Origin: Fibrobacter sp. UWB11
GTDB taxonomy: Bacteria; Fibrobacterota; Fibrobacteria; Fibrobacterales; Fibrobacteraceae
Length of the DNA: 64,000 bases
Direction of reading: 5' to 3'
Assembly: GCF_900143015.1 (NCBI RefSeq)
Contig: NZ_FSRT01000001.1
Location: 434,001-498,000, forward strand
Each line of letters opens with the position of its first letter. The first letter of the stretch is position 1. A program made the translations under genes and the position numbers. Shown here piece after piece: positions 1 through 8,478 of this stretch. The notes under the pieces were generated by a model. The model did no database searches. It was not told the DNA's origin and was given only the letters and a program-made list of their open reading frames with translations.

Positions 1-131
1 TGCTTTTGACGTATGCGAAGGGCGTTTTCCACCCGACTGCTTGGGCTTTTGACGATTTTATGAGGAACCCCTACCAGCACGATTTGCAGTTAATTCGCGA
101 AAAATTCAAAAAAGCCCGAAAGGGTGGTTAG
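1..131 (+). CDS. C-terminal fragment of an unidentified protein
   Basis: The frame starting at base 3 is open from the window edge to a TAG at 129-131 and reads LLTYAKGVFHPTAWAFDD and so on, ending in a basic tail (FKKARKGG). The 5' part lies outside the window. I do not recognise the family from these 42 residues. The composition (aromatic residues, basic tail) looks like ordinary coding sequence, and the frame is followed directly by a TAG-rich intergenic repeat, as at other gene ends here. It could instead be a chance open frame, but its position at the end of a gene-dense stretch favours a real gene end. Confidence 0.5.
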   Translation, partial: LLTYAKGVFHPTAWAFDDFMRNPYQHDLQLIREKFKKARKGG

Positions 132-290
132 TTGTTAGTCGTTGTTCATTGGTAAATGGTCATTAGTTATTAACTAATAACTAGTAACTTAGAACTAGTA
201 ACTTGTAATTCCTAATTCCGACTTCCTAACTCCGAACTAATGAGTCAAAACCCATCTCTCAGCTCCCTGTTCTAACTTCTAAGTTCTTTT
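132..290. repeat. TAG/ACT-rich degenerate intergenic array
   Basis: The stretch is built from short recurring words such as TTAGTTATTA, CTAGTAACTT, CTAATTCC and GAACTAATGA, with no open frame. Similar word mixtures occur at 8379-8478, 31333-31366, 32338-32384 and 52079-52160, always between genes. There are no fixed repeat units or spacers, so it is not CRISPR. Function unknown. Confidence 0.6.
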
Positions 291-307
291 TCTTGTTATA
301 TTACAAG

Positions 308-1513
308 ATGATGAATAAGAAGTCTTTACTCCTTGGTCTTTCGACCTTTGCGCTTTTGGCGTGCTATAGTCCGGATCCGTTTGTTGCGGATTATTCCGAA
401 AATTCTGGTTCAGGCAGCGAAGAAACCGCAATCGGAAAATTATTTCCGGTAGATGGTGACGAAAATAATGCCCAGCAAACCTGCAATCCTTCGGTCTCGC
501 AAGATACCGTGAATTTCCCGGCATCGATGCTTTGGCTCAACTTTACCAAACTTAAGGTGAATAAGCATGATGCAGGCTATTCTGTGACTGACGTAAGGCA
601 GCATGACCGCTTGACGGTTTCGGATACCGCAAATAATGTAAAGTGGTATTTGATGATCGACGAAGATAAGGGAGAATGCCAGTTCCAGGATCCGGAATGG
701 AGTACGCATGCGGACTACATCGTGGCTTTGCGTGGCAAGCGCTTCGATAGCAATCAGTCTTGCGGCGATGCTCTAGACTTTGGTATTTTTGCCGTGCGCA
801 CCTCGGATAAGAAAAAGTTCTGGTTCAAAGAAGAGGGGATTATCGAAGAGGCTACTCCGCATGTGTGGGTTGACCCTGCGGTAAAATCGGAAGGCGATGG
901 CGATAATTCGTCTGTCGAGAGCTTCTTTGGAACGAAAAACGTACGCCTGACCTATATCGAGGGCGATAAGAATCCGCAAAGAAAAATCGTATTTGTGGAC
1001 TATGCGAATGACGCTAAGTCTATTCGTCTGAAAAAGCCTGCGGGCCGTGAAGACTGGAATATTGACAGTCCTTTAATTTCGCCGAATGGAAATTTTGTCG
1101 TTTACAATATGAAAGACGGGGAATCGACTTGGGAAGCCTATATCCAGGAGTTGTCCGAAAATTCTAAGGCCATCAAGATTGAACGTACAAAAGACATGAT
1201 GTCTGAACCGGCTCAACCGCATTGGTTTGCGTATAACGGTAGACTGTTTGTGCTGTGGACCGATTTCCCGGCCAATACATCCAAGATGCAGAACAAGGTT
1301 AAATTGCTTGAATCATCTGTTCAAGATGGTTCTGCTGGCCGTACATTGATGCGTGAAGTCCGCTTGACTGCGGGGGCCCCTTCGGATGTTGCTGTAGAAT
1401 GGGTCGGTGATAATCGTGTGGTAACGACTGTGCCTATGATGGGAGGCCGTTCTCCTGATGGCAAGTTCTTGGCAACTGGTACTGACAATGCTTATTTGCT
1501 TAAGCTCCCGTGA
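308..1513 (+). CDS. Lipoprotein of unknown function
   Basis: This 401-residue protein begins with a lipoprotein signal (MMNKKSLLLG..., lipobox LLAC, Cys19), so it should be lipid-anchored in the envelope. The mature region contains a stretch near residues 250-300 with WD-like or TolB-like wording (SPNGNFVVYNMKDGESTWEAY), and later SPDGKFLATGT, which suggests a beta-propeller resembling TolB/WD40 repeats. No catalytic motif is seen. A TTG at 293 would lengthen the frame, but ATG 308 sits at the correct place for the signal peptide and has a TATATTAC box (297-304) 3 bases upstream with no Shine-Dalgarno, fitting a leaderless transcript. Its stop overlaps the RBS region of the next gene, so the two are probably co-transcribed. 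Confidence 0.72.
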   Translation: MMNKKSLLLGLSTFALLACYSPDPFVADYSENSGSGSEETAIGKLFPVDGDENNAQQTCNPSVSQDTVNFPASMLWLNFTKLKVNKHDAGYSVTDVRQHDRLTVSDTANNVKWYLMIDEDKGECQFQDPEWSTHADYIVALRGKRFDSNQSCGDALDFGIFAVRTSDKKKFWFKEEGIIEEATPHVWVDPAVKSEGDGDNSSVESFFGTKNVRLTYIEGDKNPQRKIVFVDYANDAKSIRLKKPAGREDWNIDSPLISPNGNFVVYNMKDGESTWEAYIQELSENSKAIKIERTKDMMSEPAQPHWFAYNGRLFVLWTDFPANTSKMQNKVKLLESSVQDGSAGRTLMREVRLTAGAPSDVAVEWVGDNRVVTTVPMMGGRSPDGKFLATGTDNAYLLKLP

Positions 1514-1521
1514 GGTTCGAC

Positions 1522-2643
1522 ATGAAAAAGAATTTTTTGATTGAAGGTTGTTCTCTTGTCGCGCTTGCTGCGGTTGCTTTTTACGCCGGCTTTAATTCGC
1601 CTGTAACGCCAGCGACTCCGTGGGAATCTATTGGCGGTTGCGGTGCAGGCGGTTCCGGTGGCGGTTCTGGTGACGGCATCAAGTGGATTGGCCAGGGAGT
1701 TTCGGGAGGTTATCTCGAAACGGAAGTCTTTACGAAGTATAACGTGGGGCAGAATTTTTCTGCACTGACTGTGACTCCGCATTTCTCGATTAAGCCTACA
1801 TGGGATACCAAAGTTGGCGTTTCGATTCCGTTCATGAGCCATCAGGGCGAAGTTCAGTATCGTAGCAATCAACCTCCGACGGATCGCACGACGGGCGGCT
1901 TCGGTGATATTTCGTTCGATTTCTCGAAGACGATTGGCAGTGGCGGTGCGGCTTCGCTTTCGGCATCTCTCACAATCCCGACGGGGCAGTACGATATCAA
2001 GCGCGGAACGGATGGCGGAAAGGAAATCTTGCCGAGCAGTTTCCAGAAAGGTAGTGGGCTTTATTCGCTTACGCTTGGATGGGACTACAGCCGCGATACG
2101 GACAAGGGAATTTGGCTTTACAGTTTGAGCTATACTCATCCGTTTGCAATGCACCTTTTCTCGGGCGAAAATGAATTTAACGACAGCTACTGGAGTGAAC
2201 TCAATAAACATGGAGACCGCTTCAAGTACCGTTTCAAGCCGTATGGCGAGAACGACCTTGGTGCATTTACGCCTCCGTCCGTTGGCGGTTCTATCGCTTA
2301 CGGGTATCGTGGACGTTCTGGCATTGTGCAGTCGTTTGGCGTGAACTTCTCTATTCCGCTTGGCGTGGCTTGGATTTCTTCGGAAAAGGAAGGCTCTTAC
2401 GACCCGAAGCCGGATCCGGATCACCAGGCTTGGTCCATATCGCTTGTGTACGGTTTGGAATTCTCGAACCCGGATTTCCCGGTGTTCCTTGCGTTCTCGC
2501 TCCCGATTCACGACAAGGCGGGCGGTTCCGATCCTATGAACGAGTATAGCGAAAAGCCCATGAAAAAGTGGAACGCTCCGGACTGGGGTGACATTGGCCA
2601 GCAGTGGACCATCGCCGTCGGCGTTAAAGGAAGCTTCTTCTAG
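1522..2643 (+). CDS. Predicted outer-membrane beta-barrel protein
   Basis: The 373-residue protein has an N-terminal hydrophobic signal (residues 5-25), a Gly-rich stretch (GGCGAGGSGGGSGDG), then alternating polar/hydrophobic segments rich in Tyr, Trp and Phe, and a C-terminal Phe (KGSFF). This is the pattern of an outer-membrane barrel, similar in style to the 'phenol degradation MetA-like' barrels, but no specific substrate can be read. A GTG at 1510 lies in frame, but ATG 1522 has an AGG six bases upstream and directly starts the signal peptide. It follows the lipoprotein gene that ends at 1513, so the pair may form one envelope unit. Confidence 0.65.
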   Translation: MKKNFLIEGCSLVALAAVAFYAGFNSPVTPATPWESIGGCGAGGSGGGSGDGIKWIGQGVSGGYLETEVFTKYNVGQNFSALTVTPHFSIKPTWDTKVGVSIPFMSHQGEVQYRSNQPPTDRTTGGFGDISFDFSKTIGSGGAASLSASLTIPTGQYDIKRGTDGGKEILPSSFQKGSGLYSLTLGWDYSRDTDKGIWLYSLSYTHPFAMHLFSGENEFNDSYWSELNKHGDRFKYRFKPYGENDLGAFTPPSVGGSIAYGYRGRSGIVQSFGVNFSIPLGVAWISSEKEGSYDPKPDPDHQAWSISLVYGLEFSNPDFPVFLAFSLPIHDKAGGSDPMNEYSEKPMKKWNAPDWGDIGQQWTIAVGVKGSFF

Positions 2644-2650
2644 TAGTGTG

Positions 2651-3580
2651 CTAAGCGCGCGGGTGCGTTTTCTTGAATGCTTCGCGTAAGCGCTCGGCGT
2701 TCACGTGCGTGTAAATTTGCGTGGTCGAGATGTTCGAATGTCCGAGCATTTCCTTGACACTCATGATTTCGGCACCATTTTCGAGCAAGTGCGTGGCGAA
2801 ACTGTGGCGCAGCACGTGCGGGCTCGCTTTACCTTCCCAGCCGATTTCTCGTAACAAATTATGGATGTCATTTCGGAGAGTGCGGACATCGTAAGGCTTT
2901 CCGTTTTCGTTTAAGAATACGGGACTTGTGATGTTTGGAGCGTGCCCAGCTTCAATTTCTGCGGCCTTGAATTGCTCCAACCAAGTGATTAACGTGTCTG
3001 TAATCGGGACGATGCGTTCCTTGTTGCCCTTACCAATCACTCGGACTAGTCTTTCTTTTATCTGTAATTGATTCCAGCAGAGGTTTTGACATTCCGAAAT
3101 TCGCAGTCCAGAACCGTAAATGAGTTCGAGCAAAAGTCGTGCGCGGATTTGCTGTAATGACGGATTTTCGGGCAACTCCGGGAATTTTTCTTCGGCGAGG
3201 TCTTTCTGCCCGAGGAACGATACGAGCCGCTTGGGACGCTTGGGCATGGGAACCGCTTCGGCGGGATTCTTCTGCAAAATCTTGGAACGGACGAGGTATT
3301 TGCCAAAGCTTTTAAGAGCGGCGAGGTGTTCGCAGATGCTTGTAGGTGCGAGTTTCTGTTTGATTTTCAAATCCCACACAAAATTCTTGACGTTTGTTTC
3401 GGAAAAAGAGTCGAGCGTCACAACTTTTGAAGCCCCACTTTGGGCGGTGTGTCCATTGCTGGTAAGCATCGCGAGGTATTTTTCCAGCGATTTTCGGTAT
3501 GTTTCGACAGTTCTTTCGGAATACCTGCGCTGAGTTTGCAGATATATCAAAAAATTTTGGATGTATTCGTCTAAAAGCAT
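2651..3580 (-). CDS. Tyrosine recombinase of the XerC/XerD type
   Basis: Site-specific recombinase, probably one of the pair that resolves chromosome dimers at dif. The 309 residues match the usual Xer length. Residues 5-95 form the SAM-like core-binding domain and about 120-300 the catalytic domain. The active-site set is complete: Arg160 (GSGLRISE), Lys184 (GKGNKER), His255 and Arg258 (HVLRHSFATHLL), His281 (LGHSNISTT) and nucleophile Tyr290 (QIYTHV). A longer frame to 3631 exists, but ATG 3580 fits the family N terminus (MLLDEYIQNFL). It converges on the barrel gene at 2643 and is divergent from the PorV-like gene. XerC and XerD cannot be told apart here. No integron or phage genes are adjacent. 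Confidence 0.9.
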   Translation of the reverse strand: MLLDEYIQNFLIYLQTQRRYSERTVETYRKSLEKYLAMLTSNGHTAQSGASKVVTLDSFSETNVKNFVWDLKIKQKLAPTSICEHLAALKSFGKYLVRSKILQKNPAEAVPMPKRPKRLVSFLGQKDLAEEKFPELPENPSLQQIRARLLLELIYGSGLRISECQNLCWNQLQIKERLVRVIGKGNKERIVPITDTLITWLEQFKAAEIEAGHAPNITSPVFLNENGKPYDVRTLRNDIHNLLREIGWEGKASPHVLRHSFATHLLENGAEIMSVKEMLGHSNISTTQIYTHVNAERLREAFKKTHPRA

Positions 3581-3612
3581 TGTCGTCTGTTGTTTCCACA
3601 AGAAAAAATAGT

Positions 3613-3632
3613 CTATATTAGTTGTCACCAAA
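3613..3632 (+). promoter_or_regulatory. Promoter box of the PorV-like operon
   Basis: TATATTAG at 3614-3621 ends 10 bases before ATG 3632. The sequence between lacks a Shine-Dalgarno, so the transcript leader would be only a few bases long. Assigned by similarity to the same box upstream of other genes in the window. Confidence 0.45.
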
Positions 3633-4972
3633 TGTCTTTTTTGAAAAAATTTATTTCTTTGCGGATTTGTTTCGCTGCCAGTGCGATTGTGTCGACCGCT
3701 TATGCTGCCGACCGCGTTGTGGGGGCGAACGCAACTCTTGATATAGAACCGGGTGCGCGTTCTGCGGCCTTGGGTTCAGCGACTTTAGCTGTTGAAGGTG
3801 ATTATCTCGGACTTGGCACGAATGCGTACCAGCTTACGCAGGCGAAGTACATGTGGGCATCCTTCTCGCATACGGCCTATTACGAAGACACCAAGTATGA
3901 TTACGCGTCGATGGTGATCCCGCTCCCTAAAAATCAGGGCTTGGGGGTTTCGTTCTCACGTTTTGGCGCCGATGACATTCCTTACATCCGTGAAGGCGAT
4001 CCGCTGCCGGAAGGCTCGGACTACAACACGCTTTCTATTGCAGACTGGGTGTTTTCTGTCGCTTGGGGCCGTCGCATAATTGACCGATTGGACTTGGGCC
4101 TTGCGTTCCATGTGCTTTACCGCGATATGGACCAGAGCGGCTGGGGCTTCCGTGGCGATGCTAGTGCACGGTACCAGATTAAGGATGACTTTTACGTTGC
4201 TGGCCTTTTGAAAGGTTGGACTTCGTCGGCAACCTCCTGGGAGTCTGGCGAGTTTGAATATTCCTCTCCCGAATTTTACTTGGCCTTAAGCTATAGCTTG
4301 CCGGTACAATACCTCTATGGTAAGTTCAATTTCTACTGGCAGAGTGCAGGCTTTTTCCATCGTGAAGCTCGAGATTTGGATTTTGAAACCGATACTAACG
4401 GCAAACGTATTTGGGAAAATCCTCTGGATTGGCTGTCTGGCTGTCGTGGTGGTGTCGAATTTGCATTTGACTTTGGGCTTAAATTGCGTGCCGGTCTCAG
4501 CAGTTTTACGACTTTCAAGAGTGTAACGGCGGGTGCTGGTCTTACGATTGCTAAGTTCCTCGTTGTGGATTACGCATTTGAGTCGCATCCGGTGTTTTCT
4601 CCGGTGCATCGTGTGAGTGTTAGCTTTAGCCCGTACCTCTTTGGCCATAAGCCAAGAGAAGAAGGTCATTTGAGCAAAACTGCAGCTGCAAAGAAACTTG
4701 TAACCGAAGAAGAAGTACCTGCTGAAGATTTTGTGGAAGAACGTGTCCAGGAACCGGTTGCTCCGCAGGTAGAACCGGTTGTGGAAACTGTTGCTCCAGT
4801 AGATTCTGTTGTGCCTGCTGCGGATGTTCCTTTGGTGAATCCAGGTGTAAATGAGCCTAAAACATCGACGGAACCTACAACGTCGACTGTGCCACAAACG
4901 CCTGTTCAAGCGCCTGTAACTCCGGCATCCACAACTCCGATTATTGAAACGGACGACGAAATCTTGGAATAG
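3632..4972 (+). CDS. PorV/UPF0164-like outer-membrane protein
   Basis: The 446-residue protein has a signal peptide (cleavage near STAYA-ADR) followed by the motif typical of PorV/PorQ-type barrels: an N-terminal Gly/Ala segment (ARSAALGSATLAVEGD) and an Asn-x-Tyr site equivalent to the family's NPA motif. Residues 30-345 look like a 14-strand-type barrel, and 350-446 form a Pro/Val/Thr/Glu-rich tail, unusual for PorV. In the type IX secretion system PorV shuttles cargo with C-terminal sorting domains. The window also holds two enzymes with such domains (36431-37675 and 38623-41184). It is the first gene of a tight five-gene operon. Whether it is a true PorV or another UPF0164 paralogue cannot be decided here. 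Confidence 0.65.
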   Translation: MSFLKKFISLRICFAASAIVSTAYAADRVVGANATLDIEPGARSAALGSATLAVEGDYLGLGTNAYQLTQAKYMWASFSHTAYYEDTKYDYASMVIPLPKNQGLGVSFSRFGADDIPYIREGDPLPEGSDYNTLSIADWVFSVAWGRRIIDRLDLGLAFHVLYRDMDQSGWGFRGDASARYQIKDDFYVAGLLKGWTSSATSWESGEFEYSSPEFYLALSYSLPVQYLYGKFNFYWQSAGFFHREARDLDFETDTNGKRIWENPLDWLSGCRGGVEFAFDFGLKLRAGLSSFTTFKSVTAGAGLTIAKFLVVDYAFESHPVFSPVHRVSVSFSPYLFGHKPREEGHLSKTAAAKKLVTEEEVPAEDFVEERVQEPVAPQVEPVVETVAPVDSVVPAADVPLVNPGVNEPKTSTEPTTSTVPQTPVQAPVTPASTTPIIETDDEILE

Positions 4973-4980
4973 GAGACTGC

Positions 4981-5613
4981 ATGATGGCTGAAATAAGAAG
5001 TGTGGGTTTATTCCTTTTGCTTCCGGCTCCACTCAACCCGATTGGAGCTTTTGATGCAGAAGCGTTCAAGGCAAATTTCCGTTCCGTGCTGGAGGAAAAT
5101 CCTCAAGCCAAGTTTATCGGAGTCAACCTCTCCGGGCTTGATTTTGTCTATAGCGATGCCTACAATGCCTTTATGCAGTTCCATCAGGAACTTTCTAAGC
5201 GAAAGGGAACGTTCGCTGTGCTTGCGGATAAAGAGTCTCTTGCGAAAAGTCTTAAGAAGGTGGGACTTGAACGCTTTATTCGTATCTTCATGAACGAAGC
5301 GGACATGTATTCCTATAAGCCGGTCGATAAGAAAACATCGAACGCGCCTGCTTCTATTAAACCGATTGTAATTCTTTCGCAGCCAATTCCGCAACCTGCG
5401 CCTCAACCGGTGCAAAAAACAGAGCAAAAACCAGAACCTACGCCTGAACCGAAAAAAGAGACTGTGGAAGTTCCCCAACCGCAACCGGTTGAACCGAAAA
5501 TTATGGATAAGAATCCGTTGGTGGATGAAACCCCGTCGTCGAAGGGTTCTCTCGTTGCTGTATTTGTGCTCTTGCTGATTGTTGCTGCTGTTGTTTCTTA
5601 TCTTGTCTTGTAA
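4981..5613 (+). CDS. STAS-domain protein with C-terminal membrane anchor
   Basis: Residues 1-110 resemble a STAS domain, as in anti-sigma-factor antagonists (NLSGLDFVYSDAYNAFMQFH corresponds to the conserved Asp-Ser region, followed by the LADKESLAKSLKKVGL helix). Residues 120-180 are a Pro/Gln/Glu-rich linker, and 187-210 are a single hydrophobic membrane helix ending at the C terminus (LVAVFVLLLIVAAVVSYLVL). A tail-anchored STAS protein is unusual. Whether the Ser of FVYSDAYN is phosphorylated is unknown. No anti-sigma kinase or phosphatase lies nearby. GGAG (about 4974) precedes ATG 4981/4984. It sits 8 bases after the PorV-like gene and 3 bases before the next gene. Confidence 0.65.
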   Translation: MMAEIRSVGLFLLLPAPLNPIGAFDAEAFKANFRSVLEENPQAKFIGVNLSGLDFVYSDAYNAFMQFHQELSKRKGTFAVLADKESLAKSLKKVGLERFIRIFMNEADMYSYKPVDKKTSNAPASIKPIVILSQPIPQPAPQPVQKTEQKPEPTPEPKKETVEVPQPQPVEPKIMDKNPLVDETPSSKGSLVAVFVLLLIVAAVVSYLVL

Positions 5614-5616
5614 TCG

Positions 5617-6531
5617 ATGGCTGTAGAATTTTCAGAGTATCAAGGGAAAAAAAGAAGAAAGCGGGTCCGTCGCAAATTCCCGTTGATAAGGATCATTTTA
5701 GTTTTCTCCTTAATCATTGTGGCCTACACGAATGGCTGGTTCCACAAGTTGGTGGACAAACTTCCTCTGCCTGGAAATGAAGAACCGGTTCCTGTTGTTG
5801 TTGAAGAATGGATTGCCGGCTGCACGTCCTATGACGGGACCCCGTTTGAACTCCAGAAGGGCTATGCGCAGTGCTCGTGGATTGTGAACGATTCCCTCAC
5901 TCTTCCAAATTCATTCTTGCGCTACGTGAAAAATTTAGCAAGTGATGGTGCTAAGATTCACTGGGTTGCATCCAAGAAAGATTTTGGCGACGCACTCCTT
6001 GTTGTTCTTGAAGATACTACCCGCAACGTTTTTTTGCACATGACGCGCGAGGATTCTTCGAAGGTTTGGATTTCGAGCAAGACCGGTTGCCTTTTCCCGG
6101 GACCGTGCCCGCATGTTCCGCTCGGATGGTCTGCACTTGCAATTGTAGACAACTTTGACTTTGAAGGCTTGGAACAATTGCTCTCGGCGGATCTCTTTAA
6201 AGGTCTTGGCGAAGCCCCGATTTACCCTGTGCTTCCGGGAATTGTGCTAGAAGCGGGCCGTGATTCGCTTGGCATGTTCGTAGAACTCAATCACGGGAAT
6301 GGCATCACTTCGCGTATGTTTGGCATTGGCTCATGGAAAATGGCGCCTACAGTTGGCAAGACTCTTGGCTTTAATGATGCTGTCGGTCGCCTCTCGCCGC
6401 AGGACAGTTCCTCGTTCTTCTTGACGATTCGCCAAAATGGTTTGTTCGTGCGTTGGAAAGATTTCTACAAAGCGACCCATCCGGTAGATTCGGCCCAAAT
6501 TGCTATATTCAAAAAGAATTTGCCTTTTTGA
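5617..6531 (+). CDS. Degenerate LytM/M23-like membrane protein
   Basis: The 304-residue protein starts with a very basic segment (KKRRKRVRRKFP) and one membrane helix (about 24-41), so most of it should lie outside the inner membrane. The last 110 residues follow the layout of an M23/LytM peptidase domain (VLPGIVLEAGRDSLGMFVEL, then NHGNGITSRMFGIG, then VGKTLGFNDAVGRL). The two zinc-ligand motifs of active enzymes (HxxxD, and HxH near 'YxHL') are absent: the second is replaced by MFGIG. As in EnvC-type proteins, a catalytically dead LytM domain could activate an amidase, but that is inference. It is part of the PorV-like operon. Start ATG 5617 follows the previous stop by 3 bases. Confidence 0.6.
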   Translation: MAVEFSEYQGKKRRKRVRRKFPLIRIILVFSLIIVAYTNGWFHKLVDKLPLPGNEEPVPVVVEEWIAGCTSYDGTPFELQKGYAQCSWIVNDSLTLPNSFLRYVKNLASDGAKIHWVASKKDFGDALLVVLEDTTRNVFLHMTREDSSKVWISSKTGCLFPGPCPHVPLGWSALAIVDNFDFEGLEQLLSADLFKGLGEAPIYPVLPGIVLEAGRDSLGMFVELNHGNGITSRMFGIGSWKMAPTVGKTLGFNDAVGRLSPQDSSSFFLTIRQNGLFVRWKDFYKATHPVDSAQIAIFKKNLPF

Positions 6532-6541
6532 GTGAGTTTTT

Positions 6542-7657
6542 ATGAAGCGTAAAATCGCCGCATTTTTTCGAATTTGTTTGCTTTCCTTATTGATGGCTTT
6601 GTTTGCCTCTTGCGCACAAGATGGCGATGGCCCGCTTGATGTGATGCCGAATGGGGAACGCGTTGAAGGGGACGGATATTTTTTAGCGGCAACGCTTGAT
6701 TCTGGAAAAACGTTGCACTTGATATCGGATACGCTCTATGTAACGCTTTCTCAGATTTGGTCCTTTTCGAATTGTTCTCTTGCTTCGATTGACTTGAACG
6801 AAAGCGTGGAAGATTCGGTATTCGTTATTGCACCGAAAATTAGCATCAAGGTGAATACGGATGATTGCCCTGCTCCGATGTATCGCCCAGATACGACGTT
6901 CAAGATGGTAATCAAGGATTTGCCCTCGCAGGTGACAAATGTTATTGTCAAGAACGATGTGGATTCCTTGCTGGATTCAATCATGCTCCGACGTGGAGAA
7001 TTGAAACGCGATACGTTCCGCATATTTATCGATTCCGCTTTTGCCGTGCCTGATTCACTCCCGCTAAGAACAAAAGAATCTCCCTCAATTGTGCGCGTGC
7101 TTGATTCCATTACTCCGCAAAAATTTTTCTGGCGAACTCTTCGTGCAAATTGCACGATGCGTGTAGACAAGTGTAATGACGTTGTTGCCGATACGATTTA
7201 TCCTACAAGTTGGAGAGAAAGCGATACGGCACTTGTGCCAGTTCGTTATTCCTGTGCTTCGGCGGATTCCGTTTTCTGTTTGAATTCCAAGTGGGAATAT
7301 GATTCGACTGCACTTGGAAAAGTCAATGAACGATTGGATACGATTTGGCACATGAGCACATATTATGTCGAGAATATTCCTTCTTGCGCCATGATGAATG
7401 GTTTTGTTTATGGCGGCTTTGCGTATAACAGCAAGGCGACCTTTGTGCGTGAACTTTTTGTACCTGACGAAAATGAACGTTCTTGTGGTCCATCGACAAA
7501 GAAAGATTGGATAGCCTATCGCTTGGAGAGTAATAACATCTTGACGGAAAGCGATGATGGCGAAAATAAGACGCAAATAGATAGTTTGTATAAGGTTTGG
7601 AAATCGGCTACGGTAGCTCTCGATACACTCCGCACCGATTCCACGGAGTCAAAATGA
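6542..7657 (+). CDS. Lipoprotein of unknown function
   Basis: A lipoprotein signal with lipobox FASC (Cys24) opens this 371-residue protein. The mature part is rich in Asp, Ser and Thr and holds several Cys residues, but no domain that I recognise. It may be an envelope structural protein. It lies 10 bases after the LytM-like gene, and its stop overlaps the start of the Nudix gene (ATGA at 7654-7657), so it is translated within the same operon. Confidence 0.7.
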   Translation: MKRKIAAFFRICLLSLLMALFASCAQDGDGPLDVMPNGERVEGDGYFLAATLDSGKTLHLISDTLYVTLSQIWSFSNCSLASIDLNESVEDSVFVIAPKISIKVNTDDCPAPMYRPDTTFKMVIKDLPSQVTNVIVKNDVDSLLDSIMLRRGELKRDTFRIFIDSAFAVPDSLPLRTKESPSIVRVLDSITPQKFFWRTLRANCTMRVDKCNDVVADTIYPTSWRESDTALVPVRYSCASADSVFCLNSKWEYDSTALGKVNERLDTIWHMSTYYVENIPSCAMMNGFVYGGFAYNSKATFVRELFVPDENERSCGPSTKKDWIAYRLESNNILTESDDGENKTQIDSLYKVWKSATVALDTLRTDSTESK

Positions 7658-8376
7658 TTGAATATACCTTTGCTGCTGAAATTCCTGAAGAAGACAAACA
7701 GATAATTCTCGAAAGTAAAATTTATAAGCAATGGCTTGAAGCTTCTGAAAAAAAGTTCAAGATTACAAAAGTTCATTTTGCTTCGGTTGATTACTTTAGC
7801 AAAAAGCATGTGCCGCTGTTCATCAAGCTGAATGCGACGGCATTTTTGCCGGATGGTAAGCCCGTACATGGAATTGTGCTTGTTCGTGGCCATGCCGTGG
7901 GCGTGCTTGTAGTTCTCCATTGCGAAGGCAAACGCTATTTGCTCTTGGTGCGCCAACCGCGATTTGCTATCTCGGAAACGGCATCACTCGAAATTCCCGC
8001 GGGAATTCTCGACTGGTCGGGCGACTTCCGCAAGGTGGCTCTTTCGGAACTTGAAGAAGAAGCTCAAATCAAAGCAGACGATTCTGAACTGATTGACTTG
8101 ATGGACTTTTGGTACAAGGGTGCAAGTGATGGCTTTGCCGGAAGCTGTGGGCTTTTGGACGAGCGCATCCGCCTTTATGCGATTGAACGCAACGTGACGC
8201 GTGCTGAACTTGAAGCGATGGATGGCAAGAACCAGACTTATACTGACGAAAATGAATGGATACGCACGGAAGTCTTGCCTTACGAAGAGGCTGCACACAA
8301 GTTCATTGACGGAAAGAACTTTATTGCTCTGTTCTTGTACGAACGTTGGCTTCAAGCCCAGAAAGTGTACTATTAG
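7654..8376 (+). CDS. Nudix hydrolase, ADP-sugar diphosphatase-like
   Basis: Nudix enzymes hydrolyse nucleoside diphosphates linked to another group. The 240-residue protein has a Nudix box at residues 117-139 (GILDWSGDFRKVALSELEEE). It departs from the consensus (GX5EX7REUXEEXGU) by Ser in place of Arg before the first Glu and Gln in place of Gly at the end, but keeps the Glu cluster (ELEEE) that binds the metal. The form G-x-L-D-x-x-G-D-F with a preceding EIPA segment is like plant ADP-sugar/ADP-glucose diphosphatases, so the substrate may be a sugar nucleotide; this is inference. ATG 7654 overlaps the upstream stop by ATGA. It is the last gene of the operon, followed by a TAG-rich array. 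Confidence 0.75.
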   Translation: MIEYTFAAEIPEEDKQIILESKIYKQWLEASEKKFKITKVHFASVDYFSKKHVPLFIKLNATAFLPDGKPVHGIVLVRGHAVGVLVVLHCEGKRYLLLVRQPRFAISETASLEIPAGILDWSGDFRKVALSELEEEAQIKADDSELIDLMDFWYKGASDGFAGSCGLLDERIRLYAIERNVTRAELEAMDGKNQTYTDENEWIRTEVLPYEEAAHKFIDGKNFIALFLYERWLQAQKVYY

Positions 8377-8378
8377 TT

Positions 8379-8478
8379 TTTTTTAGTTACTAGTTCTAAG
8401 TTACTAGTTACTAGAGAAGAATTAGGACAACTGCGTCTTCTAACAACTACTGACTAACGACTATTGACCAACAACTAA
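8379..8478. repeat. TAG/ACT-rich degenerate intergenic array
   Basis: Runs of words such as TTAGTTACTAGTTC, AAGTTACTAG, ACTGACTAACGACTATTG and ACCAACAACT fill the gap between convergent genes. It is the same word family as at 132-290 and 52079-52160. No coding frame. Confidence 0.55.

Noticed and set aside
132-290. CRISPR array
   Set aside because: No constant repeat unit or regular spacer; no cas genes in the window.
1492-2511. Open frame of 339 codons opposite the barrel gene
   Set aside because: Arg-rich low-complexity translation with no motif; shadow of the plus-strand gene.
2651-3580. Integrase of a mobile element
   Set aside because: Xer-type length and motifs; no phage or conjugation genes, no attachment-site repeat and no tRNA nearby.
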